DNA of 64,000 nt from Roseivivax marinus (GCF_900109705.1 NZ_FOAI01000008.1:1-64000); one strand, 5' to 3'; counted from the stretch's first letter, positions 1 through 7,721 are shown. Made by a program: numbers and translations. The notes: generated by a model from the sequence alone, not told the origin.

Positions 1-102
1 CAGGACACGCCGGTCATCAACTCTGGGCTTGCCGTGCGACTTGGGGAAGTAAGGTTTCAAACGCGCCATCTGCGCATCGCTCAACCAGAGAAGATCAGAC
101 AT
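1..102 (-). CDS. IS5-family transposase, N-terminal fragment
   Basis: The first 34 codons of an IS5-family transposase read leftward from an ATG at 102-100 and leave the window still open. The visible protein begins MSDLLWLSDAQMARLKPYF and continues to a PRVDDRR motif at residues 27-33. This is the usual start of the small N-terminal domain that precedes the DDE catalytic domain in IS5 transposases of alphaproteobacteria. The catalytic part is not visible, so intactness cannot be judged. The enzyme would move the IS by cut-and-paste. The IS lies inside an integrase gene. Confidence 0.85.
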   Translation of the reverse strand, partial: MSDLLWLSDAQMARLKPYFPKSHGKPRVDDRRVL

Positions 103-167
103 GTTCACCGCTCGTTTTCGAACGGTGAATCACGCTCCCCCCAAGCAGATCAATGGGTCCTGACCCC
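1..167 (-). mobile_element. IS5-family insertion sequence, one end (cut by window edge)
   Basis: The window opens inside an insertion sequence read on the minus strand. It carries the start of an IS5-family transposase. The outer end is placed near 155-167, where a GGGTCAGGACCC-type terminus (minus strand) meets an integrase reading frame that continues to the right. The terminus lies about 65 bases upstream of the transposase start, as expected for a compact IS of this family. The other end, the second inverted repeat and the target duplication lie outside the window, so the exact boundary is an inference from where integrase-like sequence stops. Confidence 0.75.
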
Positions 168-268
168 AGCGCAATCTGAACCGGACGAATTGATGTGGAT
201 AACCCCGGAATCCGGCGGCGGAAGTGGAAGTATCCATCCTGGCGATGGAGGTATCGATGGCGCGGCAT
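167..268 (-). pseudogene. Tyrosine-type site-specific integrase, 5' fragment cut by the IS
   Basis: From an ATG at 268-266, with GGAGG seven bases upstream on the minus strand, the frame reads MPRHRYLHRQDGYFHFRRRI and then PGLSTSIRPVQIALG. This is the characteristic N-terminus of DUF6538-type phage/island integrases (RYL.RRDGYF.FRRRIP...R.SLGT). The resemblance stops at about codon 35, where the IS5-family terminus begins, so the gene is split. The start faces away from tRNA-Asn, 150 bases from the tRNA 3' end, which is the standard arrangement for an integrase that uses a tRNA gene as attachment site. The rest of the gene should lie beyond the IS, left of the window. Confidence 0.75.
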
Positions 269-313
269 GGTGCCCTCCTGACAAGGACACACCGGCCTGA
301 CCTGAGGGTGGCT

Positions 314-343
314 TGTGCAAGCTGTGTGCAAGCCATGTGCAAG
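314..343 (+). repeat. Three TGTGCAAG direct repeats at exact 11-bp spacing
   Basis: TGTGCAAG occurs at 314-321, 325-332 and 336-343, so the repeat starts are exactly 11 bases apart, about one helical turn. The array lies between the integrase start and the tRNA-Asn attachment end. Phased short repeats there are typical of integrase arm-type sites or excisionase/regulator sites. Their function here is inferred from position. Confidence 0.55.
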
Positions 344-418
344 ATTGACACGCAAGCCGCCGGAGATCGCCGGAGCTAATCTCCAAAACCCTGCTATTTC
401 ATACACTTAGGGAAATTT

Positions 419-493
419 TGGCTCCGGCGGTAGGGATCGAACCTACGACCAATTGATTAACAGTCAACTGCTCTACCGCTGAGCTACGCCGGA
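419..493 (-). tRNA. tRNA-Asn (anticodon GTT)
   Basis: Read on the minus strand the sequence folds as a complete tRNA of 75 bases. It has acceptor arms TCCGGCG/CGCCGGA, a D arm with AGCTCAGCGGTAGAGC, an anticodon loop containing CTGTTAA (anticodon GTT, Asn), a T arm GTAGGTTCGATCCCTAC, discriminator G and encoded CCA. It is intact, as expected when an integrating element regenerates the tRNA 3' end. The island-like sequence lies on its 3' side (lower coordinates). The sequence CGCCGGAGC also occurs inverted at 369-377. Confidence 0.95.
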
Positions 494-504
494 ACACGGG
501 GTGG

Positions 505-533
505 CGTATAGCAAGGTGGTTCGGGGGGCTCAA
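505..533 (-). promoter_or_regulatory. Sigma-70-like promoter of tRNA-Asn
   Basis: On the minus strand TTGAGC (533-528) and TATACG (510-505) are separated by exactly 17 bases. The -10 box ends 11 bases before the tRNA 5' end at 493. Spacing and match are good for a housekeeping promoter. No expression data can be seen. Confidence 0.55.
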
Positions 534-574
534 GAGGGGGCGGAGGAATTTCTCAGGAAATTATGGCGGCCTTC

Positions 575-1486
575 TCAGCGCCGGGCAAAGCGGGCCTGCG
601 GTGAGAGTTCGGACAGGGGGGTGACGCGGTCTTTTCCAACCAGATCAACGAGGTGTGCGAGGACGTTACGCGCGGCGGCGGGCAGGAGGGGGGCGGGCGT
701 GTCGGTGTAGATCCGTGCCGCGAGGGTGGCGGGATCGGCCGGGCCATCTTCCAGCGCGTCGAGGATGGCGGCCTCGCGTGCCCTCCGGTGCGCGACGAGA
801 TCGGCGAGGCGCGTGGCCGGGTCGGAGACCGGCGCGCCGTGGCCGGGCAAGAGGCTCTGCCAGGTCTCCTCCTGAAGACGCGCGAGCGAGGCCATGAAGT
901 CGGTCAGGTCGCCGTCGGGCGGCGAGACGAGCGAGCTGGCCCAGCCCATCACCAGGTCGCCCGAGAACAGCCGGTCGCCCAGCGCGAAGCACAGGTGATT
1001 GCCCATGTGCCCCGGCGTGTGGATCGCCCGCAGGCTCCAGTCCCCGCCCGAGAGCGTCTCTCCGTCGGCGAGCGTTTGGTCGGGGCGGAAGGCATGGTCC
1101 ACGCCTTCGCCGCCGCCCACGAGGCCGCTCTCGGCCAGTTGCGTCATCGCCGCGCTGCGGCCGGCCCTGGCGGTGCCGAACCCCGCCACTGGCGCGCCGG
1201 TCAGGGCCGAGAGCGCCTCGGCCAGCGGGGCGTGGTCGACATGGGCGTGGGTGACCGCGATGGCCGACACCCGGCGGCCGCCGATGGCATCGAGCAGGGC
1301 GCGCAGGTGGATCGGGTCGTCGGGGCCGGGGTCGATCACGCACAGGTCGGCCTCGCCCACGAGGTAGGTGTTGGTGCCGCGGAACGTCATCGGAGAGGGG
1401 TTCGGCGCCAGCACGCGGACAATGCCGGGGGCCACCGTTTCGGGGGTGCCGGGCACCGGGCGGAACTCGGGCTGCGGATCGGACAT
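575..1486 (-). CDS. Metallo-beta-lactamase-fold hydrolase (LACTB2-like)
   Basis: This 303-residue soluble protein of the metallo-beta-lactamase fold resembles the LACTB2-like hydrolase branch. The metal-binding motif THAHVDH sits at residues 79-85 (H80, H82, D84, H85). Further ligands are in HTPGH (H156, H160), SGDLV (D177) and PGHG (H216). The C-terminal part after about residue 225 looks like the winged-helix tail of this branch. The start chosen is the ATG at 1486, preceded by AGGAAGG; the frame stays open further upstream, but that region has no family similarity. The substrate is not evident: this family includes endoribonucleases and thioester or ester hydrolases. The gene is divergent from the kinase gene at 1660. 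Confidence 0.85.
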   Translation of the reverse strand: MSDPQPEFRPVPGTPETVAPGIVRVLAPNPSPMTFRGTNTYLVGEADLCVIDPGPDDPIHLRALLDAIGGRRVSAIAVTHAHVDHAPLAEALSALTGAPVAGFGTARAGRSAAMTQLAESGLVGGGEGVDHAFRPDQTLADGETLSGGDWSLRAIHTPGHMGNHLCFALGDRLFSGDLVMGWASSLVSPPDGDLTDFMASLARLQEETWQSLLPGHGAPVSDPATRLADLVAHRRAREAAILDALEDGPADPATLAARIYTDTPAPLLPAAARNVLAHLVDLVGKDRVTPLSELSPQARFARR

Positions 1487-1659
1487 GCGGGGCCTTCCTG
1501 TCGAAACCTCGACGCGAGGGTCTAGCGATCGCACGACCGCGGGCAAGTCGCCGGGCGCGCGGGGCAGGGCGACCGGCGGTTTCGTGCGTGTGACGCCGGA
1601 CAGGACCGGGCAGCCTTGTGTCGCCACGCCCGCGATTGCGCGGCGCCGGGCGGGGGCCT

Positions 1660-2958
1660 ATGGCTTGGCGCATGTGGTTTCGATGGCTCAAGCCCTACGT
1701 CCCGCGCGGCATCTACGCGCGCGCCTTCCTGATCCTCATGTTGCCGGTGGTGACCGTGCAGCTCGTGGTGATGGTGGTGTTCATCCAGCGCCACTTCGAG
1801 GGCGTGACCGAGCAGCTCACCGACCAGCTGGCGCGGCAGGTGAACACGGTGATGCAGACCGACGACCTCGCGCTCGCCGCGCGGCTCGGCCTCGGCGCGG
1901 AGCCGGTGGCCGACGACGCGGTGCCCGAGGCCGATGTCCGCCGGTGGTGGGACATTTCGGGCCGGGTGGTGATCCGCGAGGTCCGCGAACGTGTGCCGGG
2001 CCTTGCCGGCGTGGTGCTGCCCGACGATCGCGACACCATCCTTTACGTCCGCGATGACGACGGGGTCACGCGCTTCGCTTTCTCGCGGGACCGGGTGTCG
2101 GCGTCGAACCCCCACCAGCTCCTGGTCACGATGATCGTCTTCGGCGTGCTGATGACCACGATCGCCTACGTCTACCTGCGCAACCAGCTGCGACCGATCA
2201 CGCGGCTGGCGCAGGCGGCCGAGGCTTTCGGACGCGGACGGCACGTGGCCTACGCGCCCTCCGGCGCGCTCGAGGTGCGGGCGGCGGGTCACGCCTTTCT
2301 CGACATGCGCGCGCGGATCGAGCGTCAGATCGAGCAGCGCACGCTGATGCTGTCGGGGGTGAGCCATGACCTGCGCACCCCGCTGACCCGGATGCGGCTG
2401 GAGCTGTCGATGCTGCCCGACGAGGAGCGCGAGGCGCTCGAGCGCGACGTCGACGACATGCAGCAGATGGTCGACAGCTTTCTCGACTTCGCGCGGGACA
2501 ACGCGGCGGCGGGGCCCGCCGAGCCCATCGACCCGGTGTCGCTGGTGCACGCCATCGTCGAGGACGCCCGCCGCCAGGGCCGGTCGGTGGAGCTGGCCGA
2601 GACCGAGGGCGCGGGCGAGGTAGCCTTGCGCCCCACGGCGATCCGCCGTGCGGTGGAGAACCTGATCGGCAACGCCGTGCGCTACGGCACGCAGGCGCGG
2701 GTGTCGGTGCGGATCACCGAGCGCTCCCTCCGGATCCGGGTGGAGGACGACGGGCCGGGCATCGCCGCCGAACAGCGCGAGGCGGCGCTGCGGCCCTTCG
2801 TGCGGCTCGACGCTTCGCGCAACCAGGATCGCGGCACAGGGGTGGGCCTCGGGCTCGCCATCGCCGCCGATATCGCGCGCGCCCACGGAGGTGTCTTGCG
2901 CCTCGGCGACAGCGCCGACCTCGGCGGGCTTGCCGCGGACATCGTGATCGCCCGGTAA
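1660..2958 (+). CDS. EnvZ-like sensor histidine kinase (orphan here)
   Basis: This inner-membrane histidine kinase of 432 residues has membrane segments at about 20-43 and 153-173. They flank a periplasmic domain of about 110 residues. A HAMP linker (about 174-226) and an H-box SGVSHDLRTPLTRMR follow, with phosphoacceptor H236. The ATPase domain has N-box ENLIGNAVRYG, G1 DDGPGIA and G2 GTGVGLGLAIA. The layout matches EnvZ-type osmosensor/envelope kinases. No response regulator is adjacent: the upstream neighbour is a hydrolase on the other strand and a small secreted-protein gene follows. A second in-frame ATG lies 12 bases downstream. The signal sensed is unknown. Confidence 0.85.
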   Translation: MAWRMWFRWLKPYVPRGIYARAFLILMLPVVTVQLVVMVVFIQRHFEGVTEQLTDQLARQVNTVMQTDDLALAARLGLGAEPVADDAVPEADVRRWWDISGRVVIREVRERVPGLAGVVLPDDRDTILYVRDDDGVTRFAFSRDRVSASNPHQLLVTMIVFGVLMTTIAYVYLRNQLRPITRLAQAAEAFGRGRHVAYAPSGALEVRAAGHAFLDMRARIERQIEQRTLMLSGVSHDLRTPLTRMRLELSMLPDEEREALERDVDDMQQMVDSFLDFARDNAAAGPAEPIDPVSLVHAIVEDARRQGRSVELAETEGAGEVALRPTAIRRAVENLIGNAVRYGTQARVSVRITERSLRIRVEDDGPGIAAEQREAALRPFVRLDASRNQDRGTGVGLGLAIAADIARAHGGVLRLGDSADLGGLAADIVIAR

Positions 2959-3293
2959 CGGGCTGATACTGCAGACAGGGCTTCGCCGCGCCTGACCGGG
3001 AAACGGTGAGAGTGCCGATCCGGGACGGGGCGAACGTGTCGTCGCTCGCCTGGGATTGCGTTCCGATGCCCACCGCGGGTGAATGATGCACCCCTCCGCG
3101 AAACGCGACGTGAAGGCGACTTCAACGCAACAATAACAATGGCCTATGAGACGTCTCTCACGTTTCGCGCGCAGGCCCCAACCGATAGAATTGGGCGCAA
3201 ACGCCTTCGATGCGCCGCGCCGCCACCGAACCGCGGTCACGCGCTTGGCGCACGCCAGTCGGGTATCGAAAGCTCCAGACCGAAAGGTGCGCC
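2959..3293. other. Intergenic region without a recognisable gene
   Basis: These 335 bases lie between the kinase stop and the small secreted-protein gene. I see no credible coding region on either strand. The only structure noted is a 9-base inverted repeat, CGCGAAACG at 3097-3105 and CGTTTCGCG at 3161-3169, separated by 55 bases, which may be chance in GC-rich DNA. No clear terminator follows the kinase gene. Confidence 0.4.
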
Positions 3294-3581
3294 ATGCCCG
3301 TCCGATCCCGCCTGACCCTCATGGCCCTCGCCCTGTGCGCCATCGCCGTAGGGGCGCTCGCGCAGCCCGTCATCGCACCGGCTACACAACCCGCCGCCCC
3401 CCGCACCGATCCTCATGTGCCGCCGCCGCAATCCTATTCGGGCCAATGGTTCACCACGCCTGACCGCTGCACCTATTCCCGCACGCAGGCGCCGGGCTAC
3501 CGGGTGCGCTGGATCCTCGTGCTCAATCCGCACCATGTCGGCACGCCGCCGGCGCATCGCGGTTGTCCGGGAATGCTCTGA
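3294..3581 (+). CDS. Small secreted protein of unknown function (95 aa)
   Basis: The 95-residue product starts at an ATG with AAAGGTG seven bases upstream. Residues 1-23 form a Sec signal peptide (charged start, hydrophobic core, AxA-type end around VGALA-QP). The mature part has a Pro-rich linker and then a compact domain with DRCTYSRTQAPGY and a final Cys near the C-terminus. Two cysteines could form a disulfide in the periplasm. Similar small exported proteins occur in Rhodobacterales, but I know no function. It stands alone between the EnvZ-like kinase and the convergent hybrid kinase gene. Confidence 0.65.
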   Translation: MPVRSRLTLMALALCAIAVGALAQPVIAPATQPAAPRTDPHVPPPQSYSGQWFTTPDRCTYSRTQAPGYRVRWILVLNPHHVGTPPAHRGCPGML

Positions 3582-3604
3582 GGCCAGCGATCGGAGCGAG
3601 CCGG

Positions 3605-5821
3605 TCAGGCGACCGGCGCCGCCGCCTCGCGCAGGAAGCGTCCGAGGGCGGCGCGGTCCACCGGTTTCAGGAGCCGCGTGATCCCCAGCCGGGCGCAGTC
3701 GCGCCGAACCTCGTCAGAGCGGTCGGCGGTCACGATGGCCGCCGGCACCGGACCGACCCGGGCGGCGAGCGCGGCGTAAAGCTCTGTCCCGCTTGGTCCG
3801 TCGCCCAGCCGCTGATCCAGCAGCGCGGCGTCCGGCGCGATGCCGAGGTCGTCCAGCAGTGCCAGCGCGCCCGCGGCGTCCTCGGCTTCGATCACGCTCA
3901 CGCCCCAGCCTTCGATCAGGTGCGACAGGGCGCGGCGCATCTCGGCGTCGTTCTCGACCAGCAGAACGATCAGGCCTGCCCCGTCGAGCGCGGTGCCCGC
4001 CGGCGCACGTGGGCGGGCCGCGCGCGGATCGCTTGGCAGGCCCGCCGGACCGGTGACCGGCACCGTGACGGCAAAGCACGAGCCGCGCCCGGTCTCGGAC
4101 CAGAGCTCGATCGGGTGGCCCAGCCGCGCGCAGGCCCGCTCGACGATGGCCAGGCCCAGGCCCAGCCCGTCGTTGCGGCTGGCGGTGGCGTCGAGGCGGT
4201 GGAACTCCTCGAAGATGGCGGCGCGGTCGGCCTCCGGGATGCCGGGCCCGGTGTCGCGCACCTCGATCCGCGCCGCACCGCCCGCACGCCGCACACCCAC
4301 CGACACCCGCCCGTGCGCGGTGTAGCGCACCGCGTTCGACACCAGGTTCTGCACGATCCGCCGCAGGTAGGCCGGATCGCTCTCGACCACCAGCGACGAC
4401 GGACGGCAGCTCAGGCGCAGGCCCTTCGTGGCGGCCAGCGCCCCCATCTCGTCGCAGAGCGGCACCAGCACCTCGGACAGCGGCACCGGCCGGATGTCGA
4501 ACCGCAGCCGGTCCGAGTCGAGCTTCGAGATGTCGAGCAGCGCCTCGATCAGCGCCTCGGCGCTGGTCAGCGCGCTTTCGGCCTTGGCCAGCACCGCGCG
4601 GTGGTCGGCATCGGGCAGGCGCTCTCCCAGCGAGGCGACAAAGAGCTTGGCGGCCGAGACCGGCTGCATCAGGTCGTGCGAGGCCGCCGCGACGAAGCGC
4701 GACTTGGTGGCGTTGGCCCGCTCGGCGGCCGCCAGCGCGTCCTCCAGTTCCAGCGTCCGCGCCAGCACCCGCGCCTCCAGCTCCTCGTTCAGCGCCGAAA
4801 GCCGCGCGGCCGCGGCGCGCTCGGCGGTTACGTCCGTTACCGAGATCACGAAGCCGCCGTCGGGCATCCCCTGGCCGAACACGTCGAGCACGGCGCCCGC
4901 CGCGTGGCGTGCCTCGAACCGCAGCGCGCCGCGGTCGCTGCCGCCCGCCGCCCAGGCCCGCAGGTCCGCGCGTGACACGCCTTCGGTGAAGCTGAATTCC
5001 GGCGAGAGCCGTTCGAGCAGCGCGTCGAACCGCGTGCCCAGCCGCAACAGCAGCGCCGACACCGACAGAAGCTGTCCGATCCGCGCGTTCCAGCCCACCA
5101 GCCGCGCCTCGGCGTCGAAGATCGCCACGCCCTGGTCGAGATGGTCGAGCGTGGCGCGGATCATCCGCGCCTGGCTGTCCTTCAGCCGCGCGCGCTCCTG
5201 CCGTTCGATCTGCACGAGGTCGGTCACGTCGGTCTGCACCACCACAGTGCCGCCGTTGCCGGTCCGGTGCTCGGAGACCTGAAGCCAGCGCGCGCCGGTG
5301 AGGGCCACGTTGAACATCACCCGCCGGTCGCGGTGCCGCCGCATCCGCTCCACCGCCCAGGCGGCGGGGCTCGTGCCGTCGGGCAGCGCCAGCGCGGGCG
5401 AACGGCTGATCCGGTCGACGTAGTCGCGGAAGGTCAGGCCGGGCCGGATCGCGTCGCCAAGGTCGCGGAAGTCGCGGCAGAAGCGCGAGTTGCACATCAC
5501 CAGCACGTCGTCGGGATCGAACAGTGCGAAGCCCTCGGTCAGCGTCTCGATGGCGTCCGCGAGGTTGCGCCGCGCCGCCTCGGCCTCGTCGGTGGCGCGC
5601 GCCAGCTGCGCGTTCGACTCGTGCAGCAGGTCGAGCGTCCGCTCCAGTTCCAGCGTCCGCTCGCGCACCCGCTTTTCCAGAAGCGCCGCGCGCTCGAACT
5701 GCGCGTAGGCCGCGCCGGACTGCGCGGTCTGATGCTCGACGCGCGCCATCAGCGCGGCGGCGATCTTCTGGAGCTTCTCTGCCTGCCGCTCGGGCGGGTC
5801 GGCGGGACTGACGAGGCTCAT
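3605..5821 (-). CDS. Hybrid sensor histidine kinase, NahK-like (PAS-PAS-HisKA-HATPase-REC)
   Basis: This cytoplasmic hybrid kinase of 738 residues has no membrane segment. An N-terminal coiled coil (about 10-95) is followed by two PAS domains (about 88-200 and 222-335) and a second coiled coil. The HisKA H-box ASHDLMQPVSAAK has H382. The ATPase has DTGPGIP near 523-529 and DGLGLGLAI near 551-559. A C-terminal receiver (about 617-733) has E623/D625, phosphoacceptor D669 and K719. This order matches NahK-type kinases that partner NosP sensors. Its ATG overlaps the stop of the upstream FIST gene (ATGA), so the two are translationally coupled. It probably inhibits or phosphorylates through a phosphorelay; the target is inferred to be the nearby response regulator. 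Confidence 0.88.
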   Translation of the reverse strand: MSLVSPADPPERQAEKLQKIAAALMARVEHQTAQSGAAYAQFERAALLEKRVRERTLELERTLDLLHESNAQLARATDEAEAARRNLADAIETLTEGFALFDPDDVLVMCNSRFCRDFRDLGDAIRPGLTFRDYVDRISRSPALALPDGTSPAAWAVERMRRHRDRRVMFNVALTGARWLQVSEHRTGNGGTVVVQTDVTDLVQIERQERARLKDSQARMIRATLDHLDQGVAIFDAEARLVGWNARIGQLLSVSALLLRLGTRFDALLERLSPEFSFTEGVSRADLRAWAAGGSDRGALRFEARHAAGAVLDVFGQGMPDGGFVISVTDVTAERAAAARLSALNEELEARVLARTLELEDALAAAERANATKSRFVAAASHDLMQPVSAAKLFVASLGERLPDADHRAVLAKAESALTSAEALIEALLDISKLDSDRLRFDIRPVPLSEVLVPLCDEMGALAATKGLRLSCRPSSLVVESDPAYLRRIVQNLVSNAVRYTAHGRVSVGVRRAGGAARIEVRDTGPGIPEADRAAIFEEFHRLDATASRNDGLGLGLAIVERACARLGHPIELWSETGRGSCFAVTVPVTGPAGLPSDPRAARPRAPAGTALDGAGLIVLLVENDAEMRRALSHLIEGWGVSVIEAEDAAGALALLDDLGIAPDAALLDQRLGDGPSGTELYAALAARVGPVPAAIVTADRSDEVRRDCARLGITRLLKPVDRAALGRFLREAAAPVA

Positions 5822-6996
5822 TTGCGGGCGGTCTCGGCCCCGGTCCCGGGCGGGAACAGCGCCACGCCGGTCAGGGTCTGGTTCACGTGCAGCGCGCCGT
5901 ATTGCTCGCCGTAGCTCGAGAAGCCGCGCACGTTGTGTCGCCGCAGGATCGCCGACAGCGCACGGGTCTGCTGCTGCTGTCCCGCCTCGATGCGCCGCAG
6001 GATGCAGTCCATCCCGAGGATCCGCACGTCCGCCGCGCCGCCGGTGATCTCGGCCAGCGCGGTGTCGAGATGGGTCGCCATGTCCTGCGGATGCGCCAGC
6101 GTCAGCACCATGCCGGTGCTGATCGCCGAGAAGAAGATCAGCGCGCCGTCCTCGGTCACCTGCCGGATCGCCCGGACGTGGTGGGTGTCGCCCAGCCGCA
6201 CGACCACCGGGAACGCGGCGAAGGTGAACGGATCTAGCTGGTTGGGATCCTTGCCCAAAAGCCGCGCGTATTCCTGCGCCGCCGGCTCGGCGTTGATCTC
6301 GCGCACGAGGCGGCGCTCGGGGTCTGCGTCGGTGACCACCATGCGCGTCTCGGTTGGCACGAGATGGTCGAGGCTGAACACCCGCACCGCGCAGGCCGAG
6401 CGCACCAGCGTCACCAGCGCGGCGTCCCGCATCACCATGCCGTTGCGCGCCAGCCGCGCGTCGGCAAAGCGCGTCCCGTCCCCCGCCGATCCGCCGAAAA
6501 GCGGCATCGCCCCGAGGCCCGTGGCCAGCGTCGCGGTCAGGTGCTCCTCGCGGCACGACAGACCGTCGGCCAGCAGCATGGCGAACTCGGTGGCGTGCGC
6601 CTCGGGCGCGGTCGCGGCAAGCGTCGCGCGGGCCTGCGCCACGGTCTCGGTCAGCGTCTCGGTGTCGAGCGCGTCGGCTCCCTCGACGGTATGGGTGGCG
6701 ACGGAGAACAGCGCCGCGGGAAACGCGACGGCGACGATGGTGCCCTCGGCATAGCCGTCCGGGCCGATCTCTCCGGCGGTGGTGCAGGCCAGCACCTCGG
6801 CGCCGGGCCAGAGATCCGTCGTGGACGCGGCCAGCGCGTCGAAATCCGCGTCAGGACTGGCGAACAGGCAGACGAGCGCGAACGGGCCGTCCCCCAGCGC
6901 AGCGGCGAGCGCGCCGGCGGGGTCGCGGTCATCGGCCGCGACCTGGGCCTCGCGCAGCGCCTCGCGCGGGACCGGACAAGGGCAGGAGCCGTCCAC
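5818..6996 (-). CDS. FIST-domain sensor protein, NosP-like
   Basis: This 392-residue cytoplasmic protein has FIST N-terminal (about 30-220) and FIST C-terminal (about 225-370) domains. Landmarks are CTTAGEI near residue 70, GGSAGDG in the middle and FSSYGEQYG near the end. FIST proteins bind small ligands, and the NosP subgroup binds heme and senses nitric oxide while controlling a co-encoded hybrid kinase. Linkage to a PAS-containing hybrid kinase by a 4-base overlap supports that subgroup. Heme binding itself cannot be seen in the sequence. The start is a GTG with GGGAGG about 13 bases upstream. It lies 53 bases downstream of the response regulator gene, forming an apparent three-gene operon. 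Confidence 0.85.
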   Translation of the reverse strand: MDGSCPCPVPREALREAQVAADDRDPAGALAAALGDGPFALVCLFASPDADFDALAASTTDLWPGAEVLACTTAGEIGPDGYAEGTIVAVAFPAALFSVATHTVEGADALDTETLTETVAQARATLAATAPEAHATEFAMLLADGLSCREEHLTATLATGLGAMPLFGGSAGDGTRFADARLARNGMVMRDAALVTLVRSACAVRVFSLDHLVPTETRMVVTDADPERRLVREINAEPAAQEYARLLGKDPNQLDPFTFAAFPVVVRLGDTHHVRAIRQVTEDGALIFFSAISTGMVLTLAHPQDMATHLDTALAEITGGAADVRILGMDCILRRIEAGQQQQTRALSAILRRHNVRGFSSYGEQYGALHVNQTLTGVALFPPGTGAETARK

Positions 6997-7049
6997 GGGT
7001 GCGATCTTTCCTCCCAGAGATCACCGCGACGATAGCGGCGCGCGGCGCC

Positions 7050-7721
7050 TCAAGGCAAGACGCGCGCGAAACTGGCCTCCTTGGCAAGCAGCACCGCCTG
7101 CGTGCGGCTCTGGACGCCCAGCTTTCGCATGATCGCCGTGACGTGGGCCTTCACCGTGGTCTCGGCGATGGCCAGCTCGAAGGCGATCTGCTTGTTGAGC
7201 CGCCCCGCGCAGATCAGCGACAGGATCCGCGCCTGCTGATTGGTCAGCGTGGCCAGCCGGTCGATCGCGTCGGTGCCCGCGTCGCCCTCGGGGTCGATGT
7301 AGCTTTCGGGCACGAACCGCTCGCCCGCGACGAGGGCCGCGTAGGCCCGGCGGAACACCGCGCTTTGCGAATGCTTCGGCACGAAGCCGTCGGCGCCGGC
7401 CTTGAGCGCCCGGCAGATCATCCGGTTCTCGGCCATGGACGACACCACGAGGATATGCGCCTTGGGCGCCGCGTTGCGCAGCCGCACCAGCCCGTCGAGC
7501 CCGTCCACGTCCGGCAGGTGCAGGTCCAGCACGATGAGGTCCACGGCGCTCTTTGCCAGACGGTCGAGCCCCGCACCGAGCGTGCCCGCGCTGTCGATCC
7601 GCGCGAAATCGGCGATCGAGGTCAGCGTCAGCGTCAGAGCGTCGCAGAACAGCGGGTGGTCGTCGATCACCAGCGCGGTCGGCGCGCCGGTCTGCGGGGA
7701 AGGGGGCGTGGGTTCGGTCAT
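7050..7721 (-). CDS. Response regulator, NarL/LuxR family
   Basis: This two-domain response regulator has 223 residues. The receiver (about 14-130) shows the acidic pair D20/D21, phosphoacceptor D66 in LIVLDLHLP and K116 in VPKHS. A LuxR-type helix-turn-helix occupies about 155-220, with LNKQIAFELAIAETTVKAHV forming the DNA-binding core. It is the first gene of the operon with the FIST sensor and the NahK-like kinase, so the likely pathway is NO or another ligand to FIST protein to kinase to this regulator. DNA targets are unknown. The ATG start is followed by a short Pro-rich leader before the first beta strand. Confidence 0.9.
   Translation of the reverse strand: MTEPTPPSPQTGAPTALVIDDHPLFCDALTLTLTSIADFARIDSAGTLGAGLDRLAKSAVDLIVLDLHLPDVDGLDGLVRLRNAAPKAHILVVSSMAENRMICRALKAGADGFVPKHSQSAVFRRAYAALVAGERFVPESYIDPEGDAGTDAIDRLATLTNQQARILSLICAGRLNKQIAFELAIAETTVKAHVTAIMRKLGVQSRTQAVLLAKEASFARVLP

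Noticed and set aside
653-1525. Long plus-strand frames over the metallo-hydrolase gene
   Set aside because: The minus strand carries all the metal ligands of a metallo-beta-lactamase fold; the opposite frame has no signature.
3097-3169. Nine-base inverted repeat CGCGAAACG/CGTTTCGCG in the gap after the EnvZ-like kinase
   Set aside because: The 55-base spacer and CG-rich arms make a chance match likely, and it is not placed next to a start codon.
3563-4975. A 470-codon open frame on the plus strand over the hybrid kinase gene
   Set aside because: It is complementary to a well-defined kinase and receiver domain. Its composition (Arg, Gln, His, Ala) is that of an antisense shadow.
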